Assembly (NCBI RefSeq): GCF_040807025.1
Contig: NC_090952.1
Location: 29,323,068-29,387,067 of the forward strand
From: Struthio camelus
Taxonomy: Eukaryota > Chordata > Aves > Struthioniformes > Struthionidae
Direction of reading: 5' to 3'
Length of the DNA stretch: 64,000 bases
In this document: positions 11,501 through 23,500 of the stretch, one piece after another
Layout of the letters: each line of letters opens with the position of its first letter
Numbering within the stretch: position 1 is the first letter of the stretch
Notes under the pieces: model-generated
Seen by the model: only the letters and a program-made list of their open reading frames with translations
Told to the model about the DNA's origin: nothing
Databases searched by the model: none
Made by a program: the position numbers and the translations under genes

Positions 11501-14500
11501 CTCACCAAAAAGCAGGTGAGTTTTTAATTGGCTTGAACACCGTCTAGACACATGGCTAGATTGAATCTAAAGCTGGTTTAGCCACAGGAGGCTCAGGTCT
11601 CCATTAGCTCAGGCTTCTCTGTTCCATCATCTGCTTTGCAAGGCAGAGAGGCCATCAGTCTTCAAGGGTCCTTCTGTCCCCAGGGGTTCTGCTGATACAG
11701 CTGGACAGTGGGGCTGGTCTGGGCAGCTCCTGCTGCTTCCGTGGGGCAGCTGCCTCCGTGGAAAAAGAAACAGGAACCACACTCTCATTTCATACTCACT
11801 GTCTCATCATTTTCAAAAGCCAGGCTAGTCCCTCCTGAGTGATTGATTCCTGGCCTTAAGACTCATGCTCTGACATGTAAGCGGACATTTGGGTTTAATC
11901 CAAACTCAACAGCAGTCCCATTTCCTTCACGTCACTGAGACCTGGGTAACCTATGTTGGAAGCAGAAGCCTCTAGGAACTGCAGACTTTGGAAAGGAAAT
12001 AGCAGTAGAAAAAAATAGTAATTAAAGGTTGTTGCAAAAATATTAAAGGCCCACAAGATGAGTTAACCTGAGCATCATAGAAAGATATTCGTATCTGAAT
12101 GCTTGTCAGCCTTGGCAGGAAATGTAGTCCAGTTTGTTGCTGGGGTTTTTTATTATTGTTGTTGTTATTCATTAAAATAGAACAGAACCAGGAAAAGACT
12201 GTGCTTTTGTTCCTGGGCTTTGCAGGAAAGAACTTTGACTTACAGCTATATATAAGTGAAATGGGATAGAGTTCCCAAAGACTGTTAACCACTCAGCACT
12301 TATTTGGTGATCTGCCTCTCTTTTTATCTCCAGCTCAGCTGACGTGAAGGAACGATGGCTTTCCACATTACTGTGGTAAGTGACACTCCCTTCATCCTCC
12401 TTCTGGGTGGCTCCTCTACAGTCTTCAGAGGAAATGTAAGATGCTAGGTATCAAATCACCTCTGATTTTCAGAACATTAAGTGCCTAGCTACCATTTGAA
12501 AAAAAAAAAAATCTCCTTTTGAAACCTGAATGTAGAATCCCTTGATGAAAGCAAAATTGATTGTGACAGTCCAGAAAAGATTAAATCTACTAGAAGATAA
12601 CATCTTGCGGGTACCTTTTTTACCTTTGGAGCTAGATGTTGGCCTTGCTAATTGCTATGGAAGTCTCACAAATGATATTGATTCTTTAGGTGGTTTTTTT
12701 TGATTTGATCAAAAGTTCATATTTCTGGCATCTAGAGGCTCCAGTTTTTTTCTAATACTATGATTTTAAGTGTTGTTTCCAGTAGCATCCAGGCAGAAGT
12801 GTTTGTGTAGGTACAGAGAGGGGAAGAAGTTGTCTCCTGATTTGTGGAGAACACCATTACCATAAGGATGCTGAGGATGCTGGAAGCTGTTACTGTAGAC
12901 ATATCCGCATTAAAGTAGCGCAATGTGGGATTTTTCTTTCCTGGGGCCTCAAAGAAAGATGAATAAGCCAGTAAGAGCATATGGCCATGGTAGGAACTTT
13001 GCATGTTGTTATTACTAACATAATTAATCTTTATTATTATACTGCCAAGGAGCAGATCACTTGGACCTCTTGGATCCAAATCTTAGGGTTGTTCTCGAGT
13101 TCTGTTGGGAAATTATGTTCCTCCCCTTTCCTTTGACATCCAGGCATATCAGTGAGACAAAACGGAATGAATATCTGAAGACTCTAACCCTTCAGATCTT
13201 TGTGCTGGATGCTGATAACTGTTCTTCTGTAAGTAAAACTAAGAACCTGCTCATCAGACCAATACCGCATGGAGAACCGTGAGGGGGGGAAGGCAGACAG
13301 GGCTGTGATGCTGCTGATGATAACCCCATATAAAACACAACTCCCACCTTCAAAGGTTTTAGAGAGTGTGCAGCTGCATACTTCCTGGTGGAAGCTCACT
13401 CGGAGAGTTTTGTTTAGGATATCAGGAGGTAGTCAGACCCTTACCAAAGAGCAGTTAATTCTTAAGATTATTCTTGGCCTCTGGCTTCTTTCCTTTTTTC
13501 CTTCTGCTTTACTTCTGCTTTACTTCATAATTGGTGATGATTTGTGGTTGAATGCCCAGTAATTCCTATTTTCAGTGCAGTAAGTTGAGGATATTGATCG
13601 TGAAAGAGTCACTGGAATGTGTTCCTGTCTCTTCATATTACTAGCATACATTTCTAGGCTTCATGCCAGGCTTGGTGGGACACCTTCACCTCTCGGAGGT
13701 GACTCCTCTCGGAGAAGGACCGCAGGCACTCTTGATTTATTAGTGTTGTGCCATGATCACCCTTTGGTGTGACAATGGCACTACGTTCAGTCAACTACCA
13801 ATGTGATCAAATGCAGCATCTGAACACTACCCAGTTCCTGTGATTTCCACTGGCTGAAGCCTTGGGATGCTATAATAAACCAGTGATAGAAGTAGCTGGG
13901 AATGGTTTTCACACTGCATAGCCATCGCCTTTAACAATGATTCCGGTGTAGTTTGAATTAGCACAACTCTTCTAACCATCAGCATTTAGTAAAGGCAGTC
14001 AGTAGACAGACTCGTGACATTTTCCCCTGATTTTCAAGCTATAAGAAACTGCAGTCAAACGTCATACCTTTTTATCAGCTTAACTGTATTTTCTTTGTTT
14101 TCCTTTCTAGACTACCACAGTCAGTGTGTCCAATGTGGAAACTGTAGACAGTGTGATCAAGAAGACACTTGAACAGCTTGGACTTCCTGTAAGTGACTAT
14201 TGTATAGTCTTCCAGGTCTTAGCTTGAGAGGCTGGCAACATCTGGTTTATGGGATAGTGCAGATGTGGAGAAATCTAGATTTGCCACAGTCAAACTTTAA
14301 GGCATTAATATTCTCTGGACTACAAGATGAAGCAATCTGGTTGTGTGGCTACAAAAATCAGAAACACAGAAGTGCTTACATGCCTACATTAAATTCAAGC
14401 CTTGTGTAATGAAGTCCTTTGGATTTCAGAAGACTTCAGTGCTCGTGCTCAGCATTAGTCTTGAGCCAAACTTGTCAAGGGATTATTAATGTAGCCCTGA

Positions 14501-17500
14501 AATGACTGAGCAAATCAGTGCTGTTATCAGACAAATGCTTTCCCATTCTCATTTCCCTTTTCCCAGTGGTCCATCAATTATAGTATTTAACAGGGGGCTC
14601 TCATAGTGTCCCAGTAGTTTAATACCGAGGAGGGCTGAGCAATGTAAGGCTGAAATAGTCCTGGGAAGCCTCATTCTCACTGCATATTAAGAAAAATCAC
14701 TTTGGTTGCGTCATATGCTCGTGTACAGTTTTATGAACACAAGGCTGATCATGCTTTATAGCTCCCCAGCCTTGAGACAGAGAGGTGAATCTTTCTCACC
14801 TTTCTTCAGCTCGCAGAACATATGAGGACAATACATCATACAAGCGTGGCTGTGCTTTGGCTTGCAAGGGGATGTAGGAAATACTTGGGACGGTAGGAAC
14901 CCAAATGGGAAGATTTGTAAACTGAGCTGGCAGTGACAGCTAAATGCATTGGCCTGTTGAGGGGAAAATGGTATTCATAAAGGATGCTGACATTCCTGAG
15001 CAAGCACTGGGACTCCACTGCTGGTGCTTTGCTCAGTGTGTCAAGGTATTTCCTGAATCAGAGCCTACTGGGTGGACATTCAGGAAACCTTAATGTGGGT
15101 TTACATCCTACCAGCTCCCAATCCCTCTGTCTCCTGAACCTTTCCCCTTCCGCTGCATGTCAGACGGGCACGCCTGGCCCTCCCAGCCACACCATGGTCC
15201 CGGAGATGGCCACGCGCTTCCTGCCCCTTGGCCCGCTCAGCCATTATCTCTAGCCGTTGCTTCCTGCCTGGTGTGCAGCCTCTCGGACCCTCCTTCTGGC
15301 CCCCTTCACCTAATTTTTTTCTCTTCTGTATCTCACAATTTCCAGGGTAGGACAAGCGACCACCACCTCTGGGTGATCTCAGGAAAAGATGACCCTGCTT
15401 ACCCTCTTATTGGTAAGAGCTTTTCCATTTCTCTCAGTTCCACCACCACTGGAATAAATGATAAATGATACTGGTACGTATGCCAGAGAAATATCTCAAA
15501 CTGCATTCTTCCCTAAAAGAAGCAATGATGGGGGGGGCTGTGTCAGCCTATTATGTCACTTGGCTTATGATCTCAGGATCCATGCTTAATCAATGGACGG
15601 TAACATCTTGGAAGTTCTTCATGTTCACCTCCCTTTTTCAAGCAAGTTCCAGGTGAGCGCCCCTATGCCACTCTTCAGTAGATGCTCTGCATATGCAGGA
15701 GTCCTTTAGGCTGGCCTGAGAAGCTTTATCTATGCAGCAGCTGTGGTGCAAGGGGCTGCAGGCAGGGCATGCCTTGAGGCCAGCCCGCTCCCGTCCCCAT
15801 GGCTGCTGCTCAGAGGCTGGCCGTCCTCCTCTGCCTGGCCATGCAGCCTTCCTCTCCTCACAGACAGCACCTGGGGCCTCCTCACTCCACCATCACGACG
15901 TGGTGACAGAGGCATCCACCGGTGTCTGTCAGGCATAGCAACTCCTGACACCTTCCAGCACTTCGCATTCAGGCCCTACTGAAAGCAAAACAAGTCACTG
16001 CAGTTAGGTTGCCATTTAGCAGGGACATGTTAGGTCCAGGTGAAAGCAATTTCGTAGCTGAAGGAAGCAGAATTTTTAAATGGCTCCACTGGTGACTTTT
16101 AAGCCTCTAATTAAGAAGTTAACACATTTATCCCCTTTTTTGGGTTTTTTTTTTCCATTACATTCCAGTTCACAAACAAGGAAATTGTTTTCCGTGCAAG
16201 ATGTCATGTCATATTAAACACCTAATTTGTTTCATAAGGCTCTTTGGCATTGCTTTCCTCTGTATCTCCACTTTAATCTGATACTGATCTGATCTCACAA
16301 GGAGACATGGGCCATTTAGGGCAATGCCCTTTGCAGGCTGTTTATTTGAAAACTTCCTTTTTTTAACAATTTCTTTTTAGGTTATAGACGCTTTTAAGGC
16401 TTGAGGGAAAACAGATGTGTATGTATTAGAGATTTGAAGACAGCTACAGCGGAGGAGAGTTCTGGAGACTTGTAGGAGGTGACTGCAGAAATACAAGAAA
16501 ACATTTTAAAATGAAACAAATTTTATCTATTAAGTGCTAGGCATTCAGCACAGAGATCACTGCAGCTGGAGTTTGCCGATGATGATGATGATAATAATAA
16601 TAGTTTTTATTTGTGCATTTTCGGCAAAAACAAGACAGCAAAACAAGATTAAATATACAAATAAAATTAGGCAGCATTTTTACTTTGGGAAAGCGTGCAA
16701 AATATATCTCTTGGTTTTTGCTATAGTAATTCATAACAAATTGTATTATTATGTTTGATTCGATGATGGAATCATATATAGGGATGGAGTATTAAACTAA
16801 AATACGAATCAAGCCTGAGAACTTTTTCTGAAATTTGGAACGCTTGAATTAATTATTCTGAGAATGTTTTGTGGTGTTTTAGGTTTGTTCTTCTTTTTAA
16901 ATACTTTCTTGAGAGTTTGCACCTCAATCAAGGACCAGGCCAAAAGATCGTGAGGGTCCTGTCCTCGTGGCCTTTCTGCTGGGTCAGAGCGAGGTAGCAC
17001 TGGTGGTCCCGACAGGCAGCTCATACTTGCACTAAGCAGCCCACCATTTAGGATCCAGTCAGAGTGCAAGCAAAGAAGTACTCTCTGATTTACCCAGCAT
17101 CTAAGCTAAAGCCATTAGCTGCATGTAAACTGCTACTTGCATCTCTGGCAGAAGTATAGATGGTTTAGCCCTTGCGCAGACTATTTTGTCCTGTAGCGTA
17201 GTGCTTAGTTAGTTATGCAAAACAAATAATTTCTACTTTAATCCCACATTGTCTTTTCAGCAATAGCTGAATGGATACATCCCCAGGCTTCCCAGGGAGT
17301 TTCTGCATGTTGGTTTATTAAAGAGATCTCGCTCCAAGTACCAAGTTGTCAGACTAAGCCTGTTATTATGGGGCTCATTAGACTGCACATGCTTATTTGT
17401 AGGCATTGGTGTTTTCCAAGTGCTTCTGGCACATGCTTATTTTTTGTATCTATCCAGGACACGCTATACTGTTTTTGTAGGGTAGTTCCTGAACAGAGCA

Positions 17501-20500
17501 ATGCTTACAGTATTTTGTTAATGTCACGGGGCTCAAACATAATAATAGTGGTTTCTTATATAATGCTCTGGAGAGCTGCTAAAGAAGAATGGCTGGCCAG
17601 GTATAACTTGATATACTTGTTTGTAAAGCAGTGGTCACATGTAAGCGCGGATGTGCCCTGGCCTCTTTATGCTTCAGGCAGAGGTTGTGAGAAACGTTGC
17701 TTTAAAGCCCAGCTGCAGTGCGAGCCACTGGATATGGCTGCTTCCCCCTGCCCGGATTTGGAGCTGCTTTTGCATAGTTCTGCACCTTTGCTTGCCCCTT
17801 ATGCCCCTCTTTTCTCAACAGGGCACGAGCATCCTTTCAGCATCGCGTTGAACTGTCTCCGAAACTCCGTCGACCAGCAACAAGGAACCAACAATAACAC
17901 CCTCCTGGCTGACGGGACGGAGGCTTCCCTGCTTGATCAGCTCCCGAAGGAGAAACAATGTCAGTTTGTCCTGAAACCCAGGCTCCAAGCTTCAGTGCAG
18001 CTGAGGAGAGGTAGGGCCTGAAATAATGTCTTATGACCAGGCAGAGACTGCTGCTCTCCATGGCGATGCTGAAGTCCTCCTACATGACACGCTTGTACCA
18101 AGCGACTCTCACACCTGAGTGTATGCAAAGAGGAAGGAATTGCAGGGGAACTAAATTTGTCAAAGCTAGTTCAGGACTAGCTTTCAGTCCTTGAATAGCT
18201 TTCAATAGCAAGCTATTCTTACGCTGAATGGGCAGCAAGGCTCCCTGAGGAACTATGAGTGAATAACGGTTGTGCTGATGGTTGAAAGATGAGCTAGTGG
18301 TTTCACTGCTGTGTATTGTCTGACCATCCCCATTAAGAGTGTACTCATTCACCAAGCAGTGGTAGAAAGTCCTTGTGTTGCTGGGAACCCTGTCTGCAGC
18401 TGTAGATCGTTTGCTGGCCAGTAGGAAGGAGAGACACATATGTAACAAAAGTCTTTGTTTTGTTTCAGAATCATTGCAGAAACACACCAAGAGGAAGAAG
18501 TCCTTGATTGACTGGGCCCTGCGCCGCAGTACCAGTACACCCACGGGCAGTCCTCCTTCCCAGTCGCCCACCACCCCACGGAAACTCTTTGGCCTGTCTC
18601 TGTCCTCTGTCTGTCCTGATGGGATCCTTCCCAAGCCAATCATGGTAAGGAGCAGCCTCGGCTCTATGTCCTGGCATATATTTTGTGTGAACTACCTGTT
18701 TAGCCGGGAATTTAAAATCACCTGTGATATTTACGAGGTTATATGGGGATGAAGAACAGCATTTGCCTGTGGTTCAGATCTAGCTCAGCAGCAAGGATGA
18801 AAGCATCCCTTCTTGCACCCTCTCCTGCATCATCTCTATCACTTCCTGCAGAGATATCCGTCCTATTTCAGTGAGCATCTCCGAACAGGTCATCACAGCC
18901 TAACAAGGGACAATGTCAGTGGACTAACAAATGCTACACAGCCTAGACCTCCTCCATTACAAGAATCAACTGAACTCACACTTGCCACAGGATAAGAGCA
19001 CCCACGTGGACTTTTGTCCCTGGTTCAGTCATGATAAATCTTACCCTAAAATTATGTTATAGTATGTGAGGCATAATACACTCAAGCAATAGGATGGAAC
19101 ATTAAGCTTTTAAGTATAACTGAGCTTTTTCTTAGGATATGCTGCTCCTGCTGTACCACGAAGGGCCCTCTACCAGGGGCATTTTCAGACGCTCTGCCAA
19201 TGCCAAGACTTGCAAGGAATTGAAAGAGAAACTGAACTCTGGAGATGATGTCCAGGTGGATGGAGAGTCAGTGTTTGTGGCTGCAGCAGTCATCACGGTA
19301 TGTCTGGCCAAATAACTCAGCTGTCCAGGCTAGTCATACCTCCTTTCTTTTTGTAAGGAAGCAACACGAGGCTTTGTTGGGAGGGAAGATTTGTGGGGGG
19401 AACAAAACGTTTTCCAGCCAATGCGTTGTCACCTGATGGCTTGGTCCATCTATGCGCACAAATTCATCTGTCTGACCTGAAGGTGGTCGTTTTAACATGT
19501 AGATAGGTACATTGGCCCTAAGGCCAGCATTTCATTTTTCACCTCCCTGTACAAAGCAGCCTCCTGCAGCAGAGTGTTGTAGTGTCTTACCTCCAAGATA
19601 ACCATGGTATCTGTGCACAAGTTATCGCACAGTGCAGAACAGCATGCCGGAGTCTGGGCTTAGCAATTCAGATGCTGCACTCACATAGGCATGAAGCCTT
19701 ATGGGGACGGCACCACCGCTGCTCTTTGTCCTTTCTGGACACACAGAGGAGGCAGCAGGGAGACGCTGAAGGACTAGTATCATCTGAGTTTGACTGCCCT
19801 GCATCCCTCAGCAGAGAAGTCATGCTCAAAGGTGGCCTGTACTAACTAGACCCTGATCCTTCACCCTCTAATAGCCAACAAGCACAAGAGAAAACTGCTC
19901 CTGAATCTGTGCGGAGGGGTTATGCGAGCTTGGGGTAAGACCCAAGCTTTAGTAAGGAAAAGCCTATCTCTTGCACTGGCAATTAAATCTGGCTAAAGCA
20001 ATTCAGGAACCTGAAATATCAATAAACCTCCCTGTTTCTTGCACTTCTTAACCTAGTACAGCAAACTGTTCACTGGGAAGATAAAGATATTCAGACACTT
20101 TCCAACACAAGACACATGTTAGGTTCGTCCCCTGAAAAAAGTGACAACAGTCTTCATTGCTAGAAGTATTTAGAACAGGGCTATGCACAGCCTTAGATAT
20201 TAGTCCTTTGACTGCTATAATATAGAGAGCAATCCTGTTCTGGAGAAGGGGCAGGGCATAAGGGTTGACTGTTCACCCTTTTCCAGCACAAACCGCAGAC
20301 AAGGCTCTGCAGCGCTGCAAATAAAAAGCCCTGAGCTTCGTAGGAGTGGGGAGGGGAGGAGAAATGTATTTGCGTCGTGTCTTATTTTATCTTGTGCGTA
20401 ATATGAATGAACACTGACTTTATGCATCATGAATCCAACGCAAGAAATTTAAAACTGACCAGACTGCTCTGCATATATATATTTAATTCAGGATTTTCTC

Positions 20501-23500
20501 CGAAATATACCTGACAGTGTTCTATCCTCAGACATGCACGGACTGTGGATGGAAGCTGTGGACACGGAAAATCGGGCACATAAGATTGAAGCCATCAAAA
20601 GGTTTGTGAAAGTCTTTGTAAAAGCTTCTCTTGGCGGGAGAAGGGGAAGCATATGGCCTTAAGCATAGTCATCGTGTTTTGGGAGACTTCTTATGCAGCT
20701 CCAGGCCACAGCAGAGCTCTTGCTGTTTGCCAGTGTCATTGGTCAGAACATTTTCCTTTCAGTAATCTTTTATGAACATTGTTAACATTTCTGGCAAACA
20801 AAAAAAGTCATTAGAAAATTCTTTTCTGATGACCAGTTCAAATTACCAGAACCAGCAAACTGAAAAACCACAGCAATTCAGCCACCAGGAGTACATCAGA
20901 TATTAGTGGAATTCAATCCTTAACAATGGTAAAAAAATTTATGTATACAAAACGAAGCTGATTGATTGCCATATTGGCAGTTAGAAGAAATAGCCCTTCC
21001 AGGGTGGTGGCTGGGATGCTGAAATTGGCTTTACTGCCTTAGAACTGCTGCCCCGAGCAGGGATGGTCTGTTATCATCATGTGGGATATGCAGCGGAATA
21101 AATCTTGTCCTGTCGATGGCTCTGCTCAGTTTTTGAACCTGGGTCTCCTCCCGTGTTGTCTCTGTAGGGTGGAACACAGGCAAGGGCATTACCTCGTGTG
21201 CGTTCCCGGCTGGGTGCTCTCTGCTTTGCCGAGACTCTGTGGACAACTTCCCTCATTCCCTGTGTATCCGTCCTTGGTCCCTCAGCCTCTGGAAGCAGAC
21301 TGGCTGGGCAATATGGATGTAAACTTGTGGCTCCCAAGTTGGTGGAGGGGAGTGACAAAAAAGGCGAAAGAGGGCAAAAGCTTTGGGAAACAATTTCTGA
21401 TATTCAGAGACCAGATTTTTAGGTACTACCCTGTTTTCTTTTGTTCCCTCTCTCTGCACAGTCTCGTCAGTCAACTCCCGGAGGCCAACCTCATTTTACT
21501 CAGACACCTCTTTGGAGTCCTACATCACATTGAGCAGAATTCAGGCGTGAATCAGATGAATGCCTTTAACCTGGCTCTTTGCATAGCACCCAATATGCTG
21601 TGGCTACCTAGTCCCACTGGGCCTGAAGAGGAGAGCAGGTCTACAAAGAAGGTAGTTTTTTTGTAGGTTTGGTCCCATGATGGTCTTTCTCTTATACAGC
21701 TTTTTATGGGCACAGTGTTCCTTTTGTAGACTAAAAGAAGGCATAGAATCAGCGACATTGCCAGCTAAGCAGCTTCATCCTTTTGCCCACCCAGTAGCAC
21801 CCATGCTGGTAGGGGAACTTAGCTGCTCAGTTTATCCAAGGCAGAAGGAGAAGCTGTGGCTGTTTTACCAGGTGAGCTTGCCTTCTGGGCAAGCATTCAC
21901 AAGATGGGGCAGCTTATGCTAGACACTGACACTTCGGCTGGATCTAAAGCGTGTAGCAGAGAGAAGCTGAACAATGAGCATGACGGTGCATCAGAGGGGG
22001 AAAAAATTACTTGTGGTTTATGAGGTGTTGTGAATAGTAAAGAAAAACACAGAACATGCCATACCAGGCTCACTTTATCAGTCTGTGTAGTTCACCTTCT
22101 TGCCCCAAGTGTGGTTAGTACAGAAGTGTTGCAGCTTCTTGCTGCTTCTTGAGCAAAAGGATCTGTAGGAAGTGACATCTTTGTCCGAAAAAAGGCATCT
22201 TTGAGATGCATCCCAGAGCTGATTTGACTTGTTTTATATAGCTGGCTATATGTCCTTGAAACTGACTCCAGGAATTCATGTCTTTGACAGGTGGCCATGT
22301 TAGTGCAGTTCCTAATTGAAAACTCAGCAGAGATTTTTGGAGGTGACATTGCGTCCTTATTTCAAAGACCAGACAAAAAGAAGTCCAAAAACTTGGAGGA
22401 ATCCCTAGGTAAGTTGATGGTGCTATGTCTTCCAGAAATGTTTGAAACCTTTTAAAAATAGGTGAACTCCTCATGTGAAAGAGTTTAATTTCCCTTCACC
22501 TCTCTACTAAGGAAAACCATTGAAAAACAGTTGGGTTTGGTTTTCCCTTTCCTTCTCAGGCACAGGAAGGAAGCAAGGAGAAAGCTGAGGGCTGAGGTTC
22601 ACCACCTTGAATGTGTCCCTGAACATGGTTGTCTTTCTCCGTGGCTGCTGTGCCATCTATTCCAGCCCTTTCAGCTTAGAGTACCACCACAGGAGTTTAG
22701 AACAGCCTTAGCAATGCATATCTCAGCAACATTTTTCTTCCAAATTAGCTTTCTAAAGTTAAACCAAGTGGTTGAATGGAAAGAGATCGAGTCATCTCTG
22801 TTAATTGTCTTATGAATGCAAACTAGCCGTGAAAGCTCAGGTCATCAAGCCAGAGTTTTTGGTGTTGTTCCCAGTCCTGCTCTAGTCTCTGGGAAAATCA
22901 TGAATCATCTTTGTTTTCCTATCTGCAAAATGGAGTTGATGATTGATAGTATTTCCCTGTCGTGATTGTAAGGCACTGTATTGGGTTAGGAGACATAGGC
23001 AACAGATTAATTTGCACGCTCTGCCCCCAGGCATAGGCTTGGCTCAGCATGATGATTCCTCTGATGAGCTGGAGTTTTCTGCTTGTGACCCAGAAGTACC
23101 AAAGCACCGCCTGGTGCCTGAAACAGATGCCATTTTTGAACCATCCAGCAGCTTGCTACTGGATGAGAAGCAGGAAGACTGGGACTTGTTCAGTGAGATC
23201 ACAGCTTGTTACCAAAGCAAAGCTCAGAAGAATGCCAGCGCAGACAGCTACGACCTCCTGGAAGAGGAGGGCTCCTTTTGCTCCATCGGCTCAATACGCT
23301 CCCTCAGTCCAGCCAGGGATCGGTGCTCATCAGAGCCCAGTGTCTGCCTTAGCTCCCAGCTGCCTGCCCAGAGCCACGAGCCAGTGGCTCGCCAGTCCAG
23401 CTGTGATGCCACCATCATGCACAGCCATACCGACTACATCCACAGGCTCAAGCAGTTGCAGGTGGAGAGCCAGAAGTTGATTGATGAAGGCCTAAGCCCT

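Noticed and set aside
17368..18021. 217-codon open frame on the plus strand
   Set aside because: Only 17822-18010 is a real exon of the RhoGAP gene in this frame; the upstream part is intron with a consensus acceptor at the border.
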